Notes: generated by a model from the sequence alone, not told the origin. A stretch of 64,000 nt of DNA from Acidovorax sp. 107 (GCF_003058055.1 NZ_QBTZ01000002.1:1-64000), one strand, 5' to 3'. Positions 1 to 8,925 are shown, counted from the first letter of the stretch. A program made the numbers and translations.

Positions 1-31
1 CCTGCGACATGAAAAGTCCAAAAAGCTGTGC

Positions 32-76
32 ATCCTAATAGGATGGATTGGCACCCTGAATCCATCCTATTAGGAT
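32..76. repeat. 18-bp perfect inverted repeat, possible operator
   Basis: The arms ATCCTAATAGGATGGATT (32-49) and its exact reverse complement (59-76) are separated by 9 bp. Further copies of the TAGGATGG core follow in direct orientation near 111-118 and 134-141. The cluster lies about 180 bp upstream of the first gene, so an operator for a DNA-binding protein is the simplest reading. A protein binding site is inferred only from symmetry. Confidence 0.55.
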
Positions 77-252
77 TGACACTTTTTCAAGCCTACACCT
101 GAGGATGCTATAGGATGGGTGGATTCATCCAACTAGGATGGACCAGACCGGCATCTCCATCCCGGAAAAAGTGTGTTTTGAGCAGTACGGCCCCGTGGAT
201 GGATGTACCGGGTATCTCCATACACGGTAAAGAGATGGATCTACCCCCCGAA

Positions 253-739
253 ATGAACAAAGACGAACTAGCCCTCTATGAAGATGCAATCCAAGGCCTT
301 GAGCGATGCATCGAGGTGCTCTATGGCCAAGCCATGGTCGCGGCAGACGAGTACATGAGCTTTGTGGATCGGGTTGAGGCGAAGGCGACAGGCTGGGAGT
401 CCAGGTCAACACTGCAACTGTCATGTACCAGAAAGGGCAACCACTTGGATCTCAAATGGACGGGAATCCGTTGGTTTGGTCAAAAGAACAACCGACAATC
501 CATTCGAGTGAGGATTGCGATCAATGAAGAATCAATGACCTATGCAAAGGACCGACTGAATACCTTTGCCAGAGAATGGGAAATTGATGAAGTGATGAAG
601 ACAGAAAAAAAAGCTTCAATCCATCAGACGAAAGTCAAAACACATTGTCAAGGCCATCATCAATACTCGTAATGCCATCCGCGTGTTGAAAGCGCAGAAG
701 GGGGATGAGGTTGAGTCCGAGGAAGAGGCGGTCGGCTAG
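253..739 (+). pseudogene. MobI-like conjugation protein candidate, frameshifted at an A8 tract
   Basis: An open frame starting at ATG 253 (MNKDELALYED) runs to about 608 and then meets a run of eight A residues at 605-612. The frame as sequenced continues to a stop at 672 with an unconvincing tail. Reading the tract as seven A residues instead gives KLQSIRRKSKHIVKAI and a further 30 residues, ending at TAG 737-739. The pattern of a Trp-rich core (LKWTGIRWFG), a WE motif and a C-terminal E..L..IR helix resembles MobI-like proteins of conjugative elements; this is from memory of the family, not a search. ATG 235 or 199 are alternative starts and no good ribosome-binding site is visible. Either a decayed gene, a sequencing error, or a gene expressed by slippage on the A tract. 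Confidence 0.45.
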
Positions 740-1993
740 GGCCTATGTAAAAGCAATAGAACCCGCAGCTTGACCCACAATCTTCTTTTTTCACTTGCAC
801 TTAAACCTGGGCCCTATGTAGATGCACATGGGGCCTTTGACATTTCAGGGGTGGATTGATGTGCTCGCTGGATGTTTCCCTCGCGGCGTTTGTGCTCTTC
901 AGGCCCCGTGCTTTGACCCCCGTCTTCTTTCCCCCGAAGAAATAAGCGCTCCGTAGTTTGGTTCCATTGATCTCGGGGTTAGGCGATCACACTGGCTCTT
1001 CCTCTATACACATTGCGGTCTTTCGAGGCTGTTATTGAGGGGACGAATCGCCCCTCGCGGAATCGCCTCAATCGCGGCGATAGCTGAGGCCCTATGTAGA
1101 TGCATTTCTATGTAGTTGCGCATCGATTTTGATGACGGCCCTCGTCGCCCAATCAGCCCGACAGCGTTTAGTGTTCGCCCCGCACTTCCGTAGCCTTAAT
1201 TTCCGCCCGGAACCGGTATCTTCACCATCTGGTGCTCGGTATTTGTCCAGTTTCCAGGCTTCGCCTTTCAGCACCCTGTTTCACGGCTGGAATTGGCATA
1301 TGAATTCGAAGGCCGACTTGCGACAACAGTAAGATTGCGATGGCGAGCGTTGGATACGACGAGCTACGCGGAAGCCATTCGGCCTTTGGCGTTTCTGGCG
1401 GTGGTCCGCGTCGGGTTTTGATTCAGTGGTAACCCAAGGAGAATTCCGCTCTCTGAGCCCGGTGACGCGCGGCGGTGCAGAAATCGCTCTCGTGACCTTT
1501 TTCACCGAAAAGCCGCCTTTGCCGGTCTTAGTGGCGCAGCCCCCCCGGCGCGACCCTATAAAGCGGGAATTGCTCTCCGCTGCTCTCTCGAATCTCTGCG
1601 GGCCGAAGGTTTTTCGTCTCCCGTAATAGAACCCCAAGATCCTCCGATGGGCCTCCTAGCTCACCAAACGCCCTCAGAGCCCCAAAGTAATTCACCCCCC
1701 GGCTGGAGTTTGGAAGCTTGTTTTTGGGGCCTCCTGCGCCTCATTACATGGCCCTCCCCCGTTTGGTTAGACCCGCTCTATTTCGGAGTGGTTTCAAAAG
1801 GTGGCAGCAGTTTTCTAGCGTAGCCCCCAGAGAAGAGCAAAGCTTCGCGGATTTCCTGCTCCCCAAGCACCCGAGCATGGTCCACAAGCCCCCGCCAGAC
1901 AGAGCCGTCCTCAAAATAACGAGCCTTCACGATTTCAGCGTCTAGATCTGCGGCTATGACTTGCCTATACGGCTCTAGATCTTCCAAATCAAA
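740..1993. other. Region without a confident gene
   Basis: No reading frame here has convincing coding character. The 17-bp word GGCCCTATGTAGATGCA occurs twice (810-826 and 1088-1104), with a degenerate copy just after 738, so the stretch contains short dispersed repeats. A minus-strand open frame at 1281-1637 (118 codons, very Arg-rich) and a minus-strand frame at 1778-1987 are open but unrecognised. The latter lies in frame with, and directly beyond, the stop codon that ends the umuC remnant. I would not call genes here. Confidence 0.5.
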
Positions 1994-2385
1994 TTAGCCT
2001 TGGTGGAGCGTGGAACTCGCGAGATCCAGCAATATGACGCCCGCTTTTTGCAGCTGGTATCCGTCTTCATAAAACCGGCGCACTCCCACGCGAGCTGCTT
2101 GGACCAGAATGGATGTGTCTGCAGTTGGTCTGCGCAATGGCACGACTACTCCGCGCGAAAACTGGGGAAGTGGCCGAAAAGGCGAGCTGTGGGCAAAGCC
2201 ATAAAGCTGGCCCGCGAAACTCCCCTGCTTCCTGAGTTTTTCTGCCGCGCGTGACGCAAACTCACTCACGGCCTCCAGTAATGGCTCCAGCGTTTTCACC
2301 GGACGGCCGAAGGACCGCGTTACCGCGATTTGCTTTTTATCGGTGGGCACATCTTCCAGCGCCATGCACGATTGCTGCCCTTTTC
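1994..2385 (-). pseudogene. umuC: umuC C-terminal remnant (DNA polymerase V catalytic subunit)
   Basis: Reading leftwards from about 2385, the translation matches the C-terminal region of UmuC-type Y-family polymerases. Recognisable blocks are LEDVPTDKKQIAVTRSFG, then ASRAAEKLRKQ, the SSPF motif, and the EDGYQLQKAGVILLDL ending. The catalytic N-terminal two thirds are absent: an in-frame stop and unrelated sequence lie immediately upstream at about 2386. The frame also ends early with TAA at 1994-1996, after SSTLHQG, where the family normally continues. It is a dead fragment of an SOS polymerase gene, a common plasmid passenger. Confidence 0.8.
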
Positions 2386-2758
2386 ACCCGACCCCGTGAA
2401 ACTCAGCCTGGGCTTCAAGGGGGATTCGCTCTCCGTAATCAACGTGCAGCGCCCCGACGAGGTGATGGAGACCAAGATCCGGCAGGAGCTGGAAGCCAAG
2501 TACGGCTCGCCGACGCTCGATGATGGACGCAAGGACGAACAGTGCATCTACCGGAACGGCAACAGCTTTACCCTGAAGTCGGGCGTGATGTCAGTGCGCT
2601 GGAAGGATGACGAAACCTCGACCACCACAGATCTGAACCTGGTGCATTGCCAGTCGTGCCCGTCAAACCTCAGCAGCGGCATGGTCAGCACGCAGCCATC
2701 CCGCAGCCTCTCCATTCAGCGTCGGCCCGCCCCCGCCAAGGCCAGCGGGCTCTTCTGA
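2384..2758 (+). pseudogene. 5'-truncated hypothetical gene
   Basis: From about 2384 the rightward frame reads SPDPVKLSLGFKGDSLSVIN and continues for about 124 residues to TGA 2756-2758, with plausible coding composition. Its upstream part falls inside the antisense umuC remnant, so the native start has been lost at a junction near 2384. It could only be expressed as a chimera starting at 2330. I do not recognise the family. Moderate confidence that this is a real but beheaded gene. Confidence 0.4.
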
Positions 2759-3131
2759 GCGCCCTCCTCCCCCTCGGGGTGGCAAAAGCGCCTTTTTGCT
2801 CAAGTGCGAAGCACTCACGAGTGAGAAAAGCGGTTGAACTCAACAGGTCGGTTGTAGGGGGCAGAGCGCACGCAGCCTGATCCCGCTTTCGGGCGGGGCA
2901 TGTAATCCAAACAAATCACACTTTTTGCCCTCGGTCCTGCGCGATATACTTGCAAGGCCACCCCTGGGCGCGCGCCGCTTGCGGCGTTGGGGGGTCTATT
3001 GAGACCATGGCCTGATCACCATTTACAAACCCTCGATCCTCTTTCTGGACTGGTGGAGCTTTGCGAATGCGCCCTCCCAAGCTTTGGCCCGAAAGCGCCA
3101 AGGCAGCTCCATCGTGAATGAAGGAGTTCGA
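2759..3131. other. Intergenic region upstream of the P-loop gene
   Basis: No gene is supported. A GC-rich hairpin (CGCCGC-TT-GCGGCG, 2973-2986) lies in a larger C4/G4-flanked element but has no following T-run. A TATACT hexamer at 2945-2950 could be a -10 element for the downstream gene, although no strong -35 accompanies it. Confidence 0.4.
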
Positions 3132-4019
3132 ATGAAGTTGTATGTCAACGATGGCGCCGTTTTTGCCGCCAATGTCAACCTTAGCCAAGCTGCCAAGAAG
3201 GCAAAATCCCTGAAGTACGTCGAAACCGTTGAGGAGGGCGAGAATCTGATCGCCCAGCTGCTCGGACATCGCGACTTTTTCGAGGTGCGACATCTCGCCA
3301 AGAAGGGCGCAGCCAGCCGCAACATTGCGCACCTCGACGAATTTGCTATCTACGACCTGTTGCACAAGAAGTCCGTGACCAAGGGCGAACCGTTCCCTCG
3401 CGATCTGCCCCGTCAGTTCAATCGTCCCTGGAAGGATCAAGCCCTGCAGCTTCTGGATGTGGCGCTGGCCAACTGCAAGCCAGACGAACTGGATTTCGTG
3501 GCTCTTGTGGGTGGTCCTGGATCTGGCAAGACGATCCTCGCCAAAGCCCACAGCGTCAAGACAGGTGGCTACTTCATCGACGCGGACCTGTACGCGTGGT
3601 GGGCAAAACTCTCACCTCCGCGTAACGTTGCGCCGGCAAACTATCTGGACCGCCCAGCGAAAACGCCCACAACGACCGGCACCAACGCGCGTTTCGTTGC
3701 TGCCCGCGAGTGGCAGGCAACAGGTATGGACCAGCGCACCGAGGCCAAGGCCTCAGGAGTCTTTCGTGTCCCTGAACTCGGCTTCCCGATGGATGAGATT
3801 GAGGTCATGGAAAGCAATTCTCCGGCTCGGGCACTGGTGCGCAGCAGCCCAACGGTGATCGCCTTCGGGTCTCTAGATGCCGTACAGAAGGCTCTTGACA
3901 ACGCTTGGCATGCGTACATGGGCGGCCAAGCCAAAACCGCCCGTCTGAACTGGGGTGTAGCCCACGTGGTTTGCTTGGATGACATGACAACGCACACGCT
4001 GCGCCGTAAGTCGGGATAA
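3132..4019 (+). CDS. P-loop NTPase-like hypothetical protein
   Basis: A 295-residue protein. ATG 3132 is chosen because AAGGAG stands a few bases upstream. A Walker A motif GGPGSGKT lies at residues 127-134, preceded by a hydrophobic strand (LDFVALV) as in P-loop proteins. A following IDADLYAWW stretch is reminiscent of small-molecule kinases or zeta-toxin-like folds, but no signature decides this. No signal peptide or membrane segment is seen. It stands alone between a truncated gene and a minus-strand small gene, so context adds little. Function unassigned; an ATP- or GTP-binding role is all the sequence supports. Confidence 0.7.
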   Translation: MKLYVNDGAVFAANVNLSQAAKKAKSLKYVETVEEGENLIAQLLGHRDFFEVRHLAKKGAASRNIAHLDEFAIYDLLHKKSVTKGEPFPRDLPRQFNRPWKDQALQLLDVALANCKPDELDFVALVGGPGSGKTILAKAHSVKTGGYFIDADLYAWWAKLSPPRNVAPANYLDRPAKTPTTTGTNARFVAAREWQATGMDQRTEAKASGVFRVPELGFPMDEIEVMESNSPARALVRSSPTVIAFGSLDAVQKALDNAWHAYMGGQAKTARLNWGVAHVVCLDDMTTHTLRRKSG

Positions 4020-4080
4020 GCATTCTGGGGGTCCGGCATATGCCCGAGCCCCCTCCTCAGCTCCAAGGGTCCAGCTTCAC

Positions 4081-4344
4081 TTAGCTGTCTGCCGCGTGCC
4101 TGATGAGCATGCAAACCGCCTTGTAGCTCTCCATCACCAGAAGCGTGCGGGCCCCTTGATGCACTCCGTGACCAGAGCAGGTTTCATTGAGCGTCAACTT
4201 CGTCTTCACACCCGCCGCGTAATTGGCGCTTGCCACATCGACCACCGTGGTGATCAGGTCCACCTGCACCAGCGCGCTACGCGGTACTACCAGGTCATCG
4301 CTGGAATCGTTGACGACAGTCAGGTCGATGCGGGGAGTCGGCAT
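4081..4344 (-). CDS. Small hypothetical protein
   Basis: An 87-residue open frame beginning MPTPRIDLTVVND, with a balanced composition and alternating hydrophobic pattern in its first half. No ribosome-binding site of note precedes the ATG, and I recognise no family. It is convergent with the P-loop gene. It is kept because its protein composition looks more natural than the overlapping opposite-strand frame. Confidence 0.4.
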   Translation of the reverse strand: MPTPRIDLTVVNDSSDDLVVPRSALVQVDLITTVVDVASANYAAGVKTKLTLNETCSGHGVHQGARTLLVMESYKAVCMLIRHAADS

Positions 4345-4557
4345 GTTGGGGCGCTGTCAGACCATCAAGGTCTTGCCAGTCTTGTTGGCCATATCGCCCA
4401 TGCTACTTGATGGCCCTGAAGGAAGTCACACACGCGCATGCCCTGGCGCTCCCCCGAAAAACACACGAGCCCATGGCCCGCAGTCTCACTTTCCGGTTGC
4501 TGGAACGAGTGCATAAACGCAAACCAGAGGCCGGAGGAAAGTGAGCCCGTTGAACAG

Positions 4558-4962
4558 ATGACAGTGGCAACTCTCGGGGATGTGGCCATCATCTCCGACA
4601 GCGGGGAGCAGTATCTACGCGCAATCAACACAAAGGGCATGAACCGCGACACGCTGGCAGACAGCTTCATTGGTGCAATCCAGGCTGAGCCTTCACGGCA
4701 TCCCCTGACTTTCCAAAACCCATATCCCGGTGGTCATACGCTGGCTTGTCTCGCAACACACGACTGTTTGCTGAGCCACGTTGTGCTTTTCGGGGTCTTC
4801 TACGCCACGTTCATAACGCGCAATCCATCGGGTTACGGCGGCGACTCCAGGGTGTTTTTCATCAACCCGGCATCTAGGGAGTACAACGCCAGCGACTTCA
4901 GCTGCGAGGTTGCCGCAGGGCGAATCAAGGGCTTGGGGAGACCTACTTCGCCCAGCGCTTGA
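4558..4962 (+). CDS. Hypothetical protein, doubtful
   Basis: The frame from ATG 4558 (MTVATLGDVAIISDSGEQ) encodes about 134 residues and ends convergently, overlapping the 3' end of the nucleotidyltransferase gene by 20 bp. It contains a hydrophobic stretch (LLSHVVLFGVFYATFI) that could be one membrane segment. The frame is open upstream to 4438 but that extension looks artificial. No family recognised. Confidence 0.3.
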   Translation: MTVATLGDVAIISDSGEQYLRAINTKGMNRDTLADSFIGAIQAEPSRHPLTFQNPYPGGHTLACLATHDCLLSHVVLFGVFYATFITRNPSGYGGDSRVFFINPASREYNASDFSCEVAAGRIKGLGRPTSPSA

Positions 4963-5467
4963 TGCGGGCTACCAGTCGCGCGATTTCTGGAGGCTCCAGT
5001 GGCATTGAGGGAGCAAGTTCGAGACACCTTTCAAGGGTCACATACCCTCGACGCAAGAGCCCCGTGCAAAACTCCTGATCCTTCGGCCTGGCTGCAGCCG
5101 CCTTCGACATGAAAAGGTCTTCAACGTCCAAGCACCAGCCAATGAAGCTGTCGGTATTCCCGTTCTGCACCTTCCATAGCCGTTCCTCCCACCCCTGGGG
5201 CAGGACTGCAGTCTCTGGGCCCACGCCTTGGGCATAAAACCCGTTCGCAAGGTGAAACTCGGAGCCCTCGCCCAGCACCCCTTCGATCTTCTCCGCAAGC
5301 TCAGGCGCGTACCTGGGATAAATGTCAGCCTCTGCAGACATCTTGAACTCGGGGTCTGGGTAGGGAATCTTGCCCAGAATGGACTGGCTCCCGATCACAA
5401 CGAATTCGTACTCTTCGGTGATCGCACCGCTCGCCCGGATCAGATGCTCCAGTTCGTGGCGATTCAT
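4943..5467 (-). CDS. Nucleotidyltransferase-fold protein, putative toxin of a two-gene system
   Basis: A 174-residue protein. Residues 25-32 read IGSQSILG, the GS motif of the nucleotidyltransferase superfamily, followed at 46-51 by EADIYP, which supplies the acidic metal-binding position. This resembles the AbiEii/DUF6036-type nucleotidyltransferases found as toxins next to small regulators. ATG 5467 overlaps the stop of the upstream XRE gene as ATGA, implying translational coupling. The upstream in-frame extension to 5650 is rejected because it lies inside the regulator gene. The predicted role is transfer of a nucleotide to a cellular target, held in check by the partner. The toxin role is inferred from gene order only. 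Confidence 0.7.
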   Translation of the reverse strand: MNRHELEHLIRASGAITEEYEFVVIGSQSILGKIPYPDPEFKMSAEADIYPRYAPELAEKIEGVLGEGSEFHLANGFYAQGVGPETAVLPQGWEERLWKVQNGNTDSFIGWCLDVEDLFMSKAAAARPKDQEFCTGLLRRGYVTLERCLELAPSMPLEPPEIARLVARIKRWAK

Positions 5468-6138
5468 GGAAGGGGCCCTTCCGCACCAAAAACAATCCCC
5501 TTCTTGAGAGTTGAAACATGACTCAAGATGCTTTCGCGATCCTCTTTCGAGAGCAACGTGGGCAAAGGAGACGCCTGGCGTAGCTCCTGCGCATGTCTCG
5601 AACGGCCCAAAACCTTGCTCCACTTCTTCGCCATGAGGATCTTGAGCCACTCTGCGTAAAGGGTGTGCGAATGCGCGTTGCCACTTTTCATCCAGCGATT
5701 AACAGTCTCCTTGGCTTCCTCGATCAGCTCGGGATTGGCCCGCACCCGCTCCACCGCCTTTTCGTGAAGAACCAGGCTCAACAGATCCTGCGCCTGATGC
5801 CGCTTGCTGTCCGCGCTGATCATGATTTGAACCTGAGGCGCTGGTCGGTGTGACCGGGCCGCCGCCGTACCAGGCTGCGCTGGATGAACCATATCTCCCG
5901 CCAAAAATGCCAAGTCAGCGGCCACGCCTAGAACACCCATCACCCGCAGATAGGTGCCCATGGATGGGCCTGGATCGCCAGCTTCCACCGAAGCGAGTGT
6001 CATGCGGGAAATGCCAGCGCGTTCAGCCATCTCGACCGTGGTGAGCTTTCGCGCCTTGCGCAGTCGGCGCAGGCGATCACCCAGCTGCAATAGCAACTGC
6101 CGGTGAAGGACGAGAGAATCAGAAGGATCGGGTTTCAT
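5464..6138 (-). CDS. XRE-family regulator, putative antitoxin
   Basis: A 224-residue protein with a helix-turn-helix at about residues 19-72 (LGDRLRRLRKARKLTT, then ERAGISRMTLASVE), typical of the Cro/CI type. A linker and a C-terminal domain of about 110 residues follow, with no motif I recognise. It is the first gene of a two-gene unit whose second gene encodes a nucleotidyltransferase fold, with a 4-bp overlap. An inverted repeat covers its start region, suggesting autorepression. It fits a DNA-binding antitoxin, though neutralisation by the C-terminal part is conjecture. Confidence 0.7.
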   Translation of the reverse strand: MKPDPSDSLVLHRQLLLQLGDRLRRLRKARKLTTVEMAERAGISRMTLASVEAGDPGPSMGTYLRVMGVLGVAADLAFLAGDMVHPAQPGTAAARSHRPAPQVQIMISADSKRHQAQDLLSLVLHEKAVERVRANPELIEEAKETVNRWMKSGNAHSHTLYAEWLKILMAKKWSKVLGRSRHAQELRQASPLPTLLSKEDRESILSHVSTLKKGIVFGAEGPLP

Positions 6139-6139
6139 T

Positions 6140-6188
6140 TGGCTAGAATTTTATACAAACGACCTATCAATGTCCATATTTCTAGCCA
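6140..6188 (-). promoter_or_regulatory. Operator and promoter of the XRE/nucleotidyltransferase pair
   Basis: Perfect 9-bp inverted arms TGGCTAGAA (6140-6148) and TTCTAGCCA (6180-6188) bracket a leftward promoter-like sequence with TATAAA at 6155-6150. The proximal arm lies one base from the ATG (6138). If that TATAAA is the -10 box, transcription would start only about five bases before the start codon, giving an almost leaderless messenger. No Shine-Dalgarno sequence is present, which agrees with that. Confidence 0.5.
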
Positions 6189-7234
6189 CATGAAAAGGCG
6201 CGACCACATAGCTAATGCGACGACAAAGGCTCCTGCTCAATCAACCTTTTGTCATGACATACCAACGCACATGGCCCTCAGGCGGCTGGGGCGCGTCTGG
6301 TAACTCGACTGCAGTCACAAGGCGCTGGACCAGCCACATGACCTTCCGGCCCGAGCAAGAGGACCCTTGGCAAGCTTATCCACCACACCATCGTCCCGAA
6401 TGCCCAAAAGCGGCTGCGGGCACCGCACTGAGCCCCCAACCATGGCGATCTGGGTTCCCAGCGAAGATTGCCCTTGCCCTGCCCTTATCCATGTGGGGCC
6501 TCACAAAGATGGCCTCGAAGTCCTCCACAGCCTTCGGACTTGGGGCCATGCGCGTAACGGGCACCTGCGGCTGTGGGCCCTACACAGAGGTACCACAAAT
6601 GGCCGTCCAGCAGCGCAACGGCAATAGGGATGGCCAGATGTGCATCTCTGCCCGTAGTTCCCGCTTTTCATGGCATCACGAGAACGTCGCCAATCCGAAA
6701 GGACGTGGGCGAAGGTCAGGGACATGGATTCTCCGAAACGGGTGCGGTCGGCTGGCGGTACGTGAGGGTTTGTTTCAGGGGTGCGCGCAATCAGGCATAG
6801 GGGTGCCAGGGACACCCCGCATCACCTGCGTGCTCACGCGGTACTGCGCGCCGCGCTTGGTCGTGAGCACAGGGGCGTAGCTGTAACCGCCGCTGTAGAA
6901 GCTGGATGGCAGTTCGGCCAGGGAGCCCCCGGCCCGCAGAGCGCTGAGAACCTGGTCGAGTCCAGCAGATTTCATTTGGTGGGGGCGCCACGCTCACCCA
7001 ATCGTCCTCTGCATGGGTATCCTTCGATGCGTCAGTCGTTGCTGGCGCCCCGTTCTGTGGGCCTCTGGGCTGCTTGATGACTCTTATTGCAATTCAATAG
7101 CCAATTCAAAGCAGTACGGCAGTTGCTTTGTCAATTTCGATGAAGGAACTGAACCCGCCCAATTCAGCATTTGGATAGCGTCCAATTCGGCATTCAACCC
7201 ATTCACGGGCTTCCTCTGCTGGGCTCACTTGTCG
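6189..7234. other. Mostly non-coding or decayed region
   Basis: Long open frames exist on both strands (for example 6215-6880 plus), but their translations are rich in Trp, Cys and Arg and look like chance frames in GC-rich DNA. Only the small minus-strand frame at 6775-6975 has a plausible composition. The 180 bp before 7235 contain AT-richer sequence with no recognised gene or clear terminator for hipA. Confidence 0.45.
6775..6975 (-). CDS. Small hypothetical protein, doubtful
   Basis: A 66-residue frame starting MKSAGLDQVLSALRAG with a Ser/Gly/Tyr-rich middle (FYSGGYSYAP). Composition is plausible but there is no ribosome-binding site and no recognised family. It may be the tail of a decayed gene. 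Confidence 0.3.
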   Translation of the reverse strand: MKSAGLDQVLSALRAGGSLAELPSSFYSGGYSYAPVLTTKRGAQYRVSTQVMRGVPGTPMPDCAHP

Positions 7235-8584
7235 CTAGGCTTGGGGGGCCTTAGCAGCCGGGACTGGCAAGCGGACGCGTCTGAGCATGTCCGCAATCAC
7301 AATCATGCGGATGGAGCGCAGGAGATGGCTTTGTGCGCCGACAGTTTCGCGGGTGGGCGTGCCGTTTGGCCCTGTGGCGTCGCGCATAGTGGCTTCCAGC
7401 TTGTCGGCGATGTCTTCTGCGGCCTTATCCAGCTTGCTCACGATCTTGCCGATCTCGCGCGCGGCAGTGACCTTGTTGAGCCCCAGCTCCATGCCGGTTT
7501 CAAGGAGCTTTTCGAAAGTCACTTCAGCAAAGAAGGTCGCTCCTGCAACGGGAGTGGCCAGCTTTTCGTTGGGCCAGACGGCATCGCCGTCGCTGTAGAC
7601 CCGCGTGTGATACACCGCCGTACACAGGAGGTCGTAGAAGGGGGCCACTCGCTTACCCTCCTGATCCACCAAAAACGAGATGTTCTTCAGGTGCGAGTCC
7701 GAGTTGCCCACCATCGTGTTGAAGATGATCCAGCGGAACACCTCCAAGCGCGCCACCACTTTGTTGCGACACTGGTCGATGAGTTCGTTGAGCTTGGGGA
7801 GGGTGGCGCTCGTGTACTTGTTGAATGCAGGCTCATTGAGCAGCTGGATGCCGTCGAGCGCATGCACGCGGTCGGGTTCGATATGCCCAGGCGTTCGGTC
7901 GAAACGCTCGATGATGAACACTGGCTCCGGGAGGTACAAGTGCCAGACACTGGGCACGGTGAGCCCCAACCGAGCAGCCAGCAGCATGGTGAACGTTTCG
8001 TTGATCACTGAGTGCGGATAGCCCTCGGCCGTCGAATTCGGCTTGAGGATGTGGGTGGATGGCGTGCCTTTCAGGGGCTCGCTCAATTCCTGGCTCTTCG
8101 GATCAAAGAGAACCACCATCTTGTGCTGAGCCCCGGCCAGCGACATGCGCTTGGGGGCATCCTTGTTCAGAGACGCCCTCGGCAGGTTGCGGATGCGTTG
8201 AGACAGGTCTTCCCAAGTGAGCGGCTGCATGCCTTTTTCAGGCTGCGGTGCGCCCTCAGCCTGCAGCACCAGGGCCCCAGCCGACTCCATGCCCATGCGC
8301 TCCAGCATGCCGAAGGCATCCGCGGATTCCACGTTCACCTCTTTCGCCAGCACCTGGCGCATCAGCTCCTCGGGCAGCAGGTTGTCAAAAAACCATTGCA
8401 CGGGCCGCGACGATGAGCCGTCCACCTGCCAGTCGGTGGATAGCGGAAGAGACGGGGCCAGAGGGAATGCGCCGGGGCTTGCCAACCAGGTGCCGGCATA
8501 CTGGAACGCCCAGATGTTGTCGGCATCGCGCAGCGTGCCCACCAGTGCTCCGTTGATGAGGACTTGGAGCGTGCGGGTGGTCAT
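7235..8584 (-). CDS. hipA: HipA-family serine/threonine kinase toxin
   Basis: A 449-residue protein of normal HipA length. The N-terminal HipA_1-like domain covers about 1-110, including the SSRPVQWFFDNLLPE block. The kinase-like C-lobe follows, with SLAGAQHKM (148-156) as the nucleotide-loop region and THILKP (177-182) carrying the ATP-binding lysine. Next come VFIIERFDR (222-230), NSDSHLKN (294-301) with the catalytic Asp, and APFYDLL (314-320) as the DFG-equivalent. Known HipA proteins phosphorylate a protein target (glutamyl-tRNA synthetase in E. coli) and cause growth arrest. All key residues appear present. ATG 8584 overlaps the hipB stop as ATGA. Confidence 0.92.
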   Translation of the reverse strand: MTTRTLQVLINGALVGTLRDADNIWAFQYAGTWLASPGAFPLAPSLPLSTDWQVDGSSSRPVQWFFDNLLPEELMRQVLAKEVNVESADAFGMLERMGMESAGALVLQAEGAPQPEKGMQPLTWEDLSQRIRNLPRASLNKDAPKRMSLAGAQHKMVVLFDPKSQELSEPLKGTPSTHILKPNSTAEGYPHSVINETFTMLLAARLGLTVPSVWHLYLPEPVFIIERFDRTPGHIEPDRVHALDGIQLLNEPAFNKYTSATLPKLNELIDQCRNKVVARLEVFRWIIFNTMVGNSDSHLKNISFLVDQEGKRVAPFYDLLCTAVYHTRVYSDGDAVWPNEKLATPVAGATFFAEVTFEKLLETGMELGLNKVTAAREIGKIVSKLDKAAEDIADKLEATMRDATGPNGTPTRETVGAQSHLLRSIRMIVIADMLRRVRLPVPAAKAPQA

Positions 8585-8898
8585 TCACGCACCTTTTTGA
8601 TGATCATTTTGTTCTCGGTGCTGGAAAGGAGAACCATGTTTGATTTGGGTAAAAAGTGCTCAAAGGCCCGCTTCACAGCGGATGCCTGCGAATCTGGCAC
8701 CTCCAACAGCACCCGGATACCAAGCTCATCGAGCACCTTGAGCACGCGCCCGAACTGAATGGTGTCCTTGCCCTTCTCCAGGTCGCGCAGGAACACATGG
8801 CTTACCCCAGGCACATCCTCCTGACGAATACTGTTGACCTTGCGCATAGCGCGGATGGCCACACCGACGCTCTCAACTGACGTTACCTGTATCTGCAT
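8581..8898 (-). CDS. hipB: HipB-type antitoxin and autorepressor
   Basis: A 105-residue protein. ATG 8898 (MQIQVTSVESVG) is chosen over an in-frame codon 21 bp upstream because CAGGAG stands seven bases before it. Helix-turn-helix residues lie at about 10-50 (VGVAIRAMRKVNSIRQEDV, then SHVFLRDLEKGK). The C-terminal tail after residue 70 is longer than the minimal domain and may contact HipA. It heads the operon with a 4-bp overlap into hipA. Known HipB binds palindromes upstream of its own gene, and two inverted repeats are visible there. Confidence 0.85.
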   Translation of the reverse strand: MQIQVTSVESVGVAIRAMRKVNSIRQEDVPGVSHVFLRDLEKGKDTIQFGRVLKVLDELGIRVLLEVPDSQASAVKRAFEHFLPKSNMVLLSSTENKMIIKKVRE

Positions 8899-8925
8899 GT
8901 ACACGCTCCTGAATCTCAATGATCG

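Noticed and set aside
5468..5650. Longer start for the nucleotidyltransferase
   Set aside because: The extension lies inside the regulator gene. The ATGA overlap at 5467 gives a natural coupled start.
6215..6880. 221-codon plus-strand frame
   Set aside because: No ribosome-binding site, unnatural composition and no recognisable family. It overlaps equally long frames on the other strand.
7013..8011. 332-codon plus-strand frame opposite hipA
   Set aside because: hipA on the minus strand shows every kinase motif, so the plus frame is a shadow.
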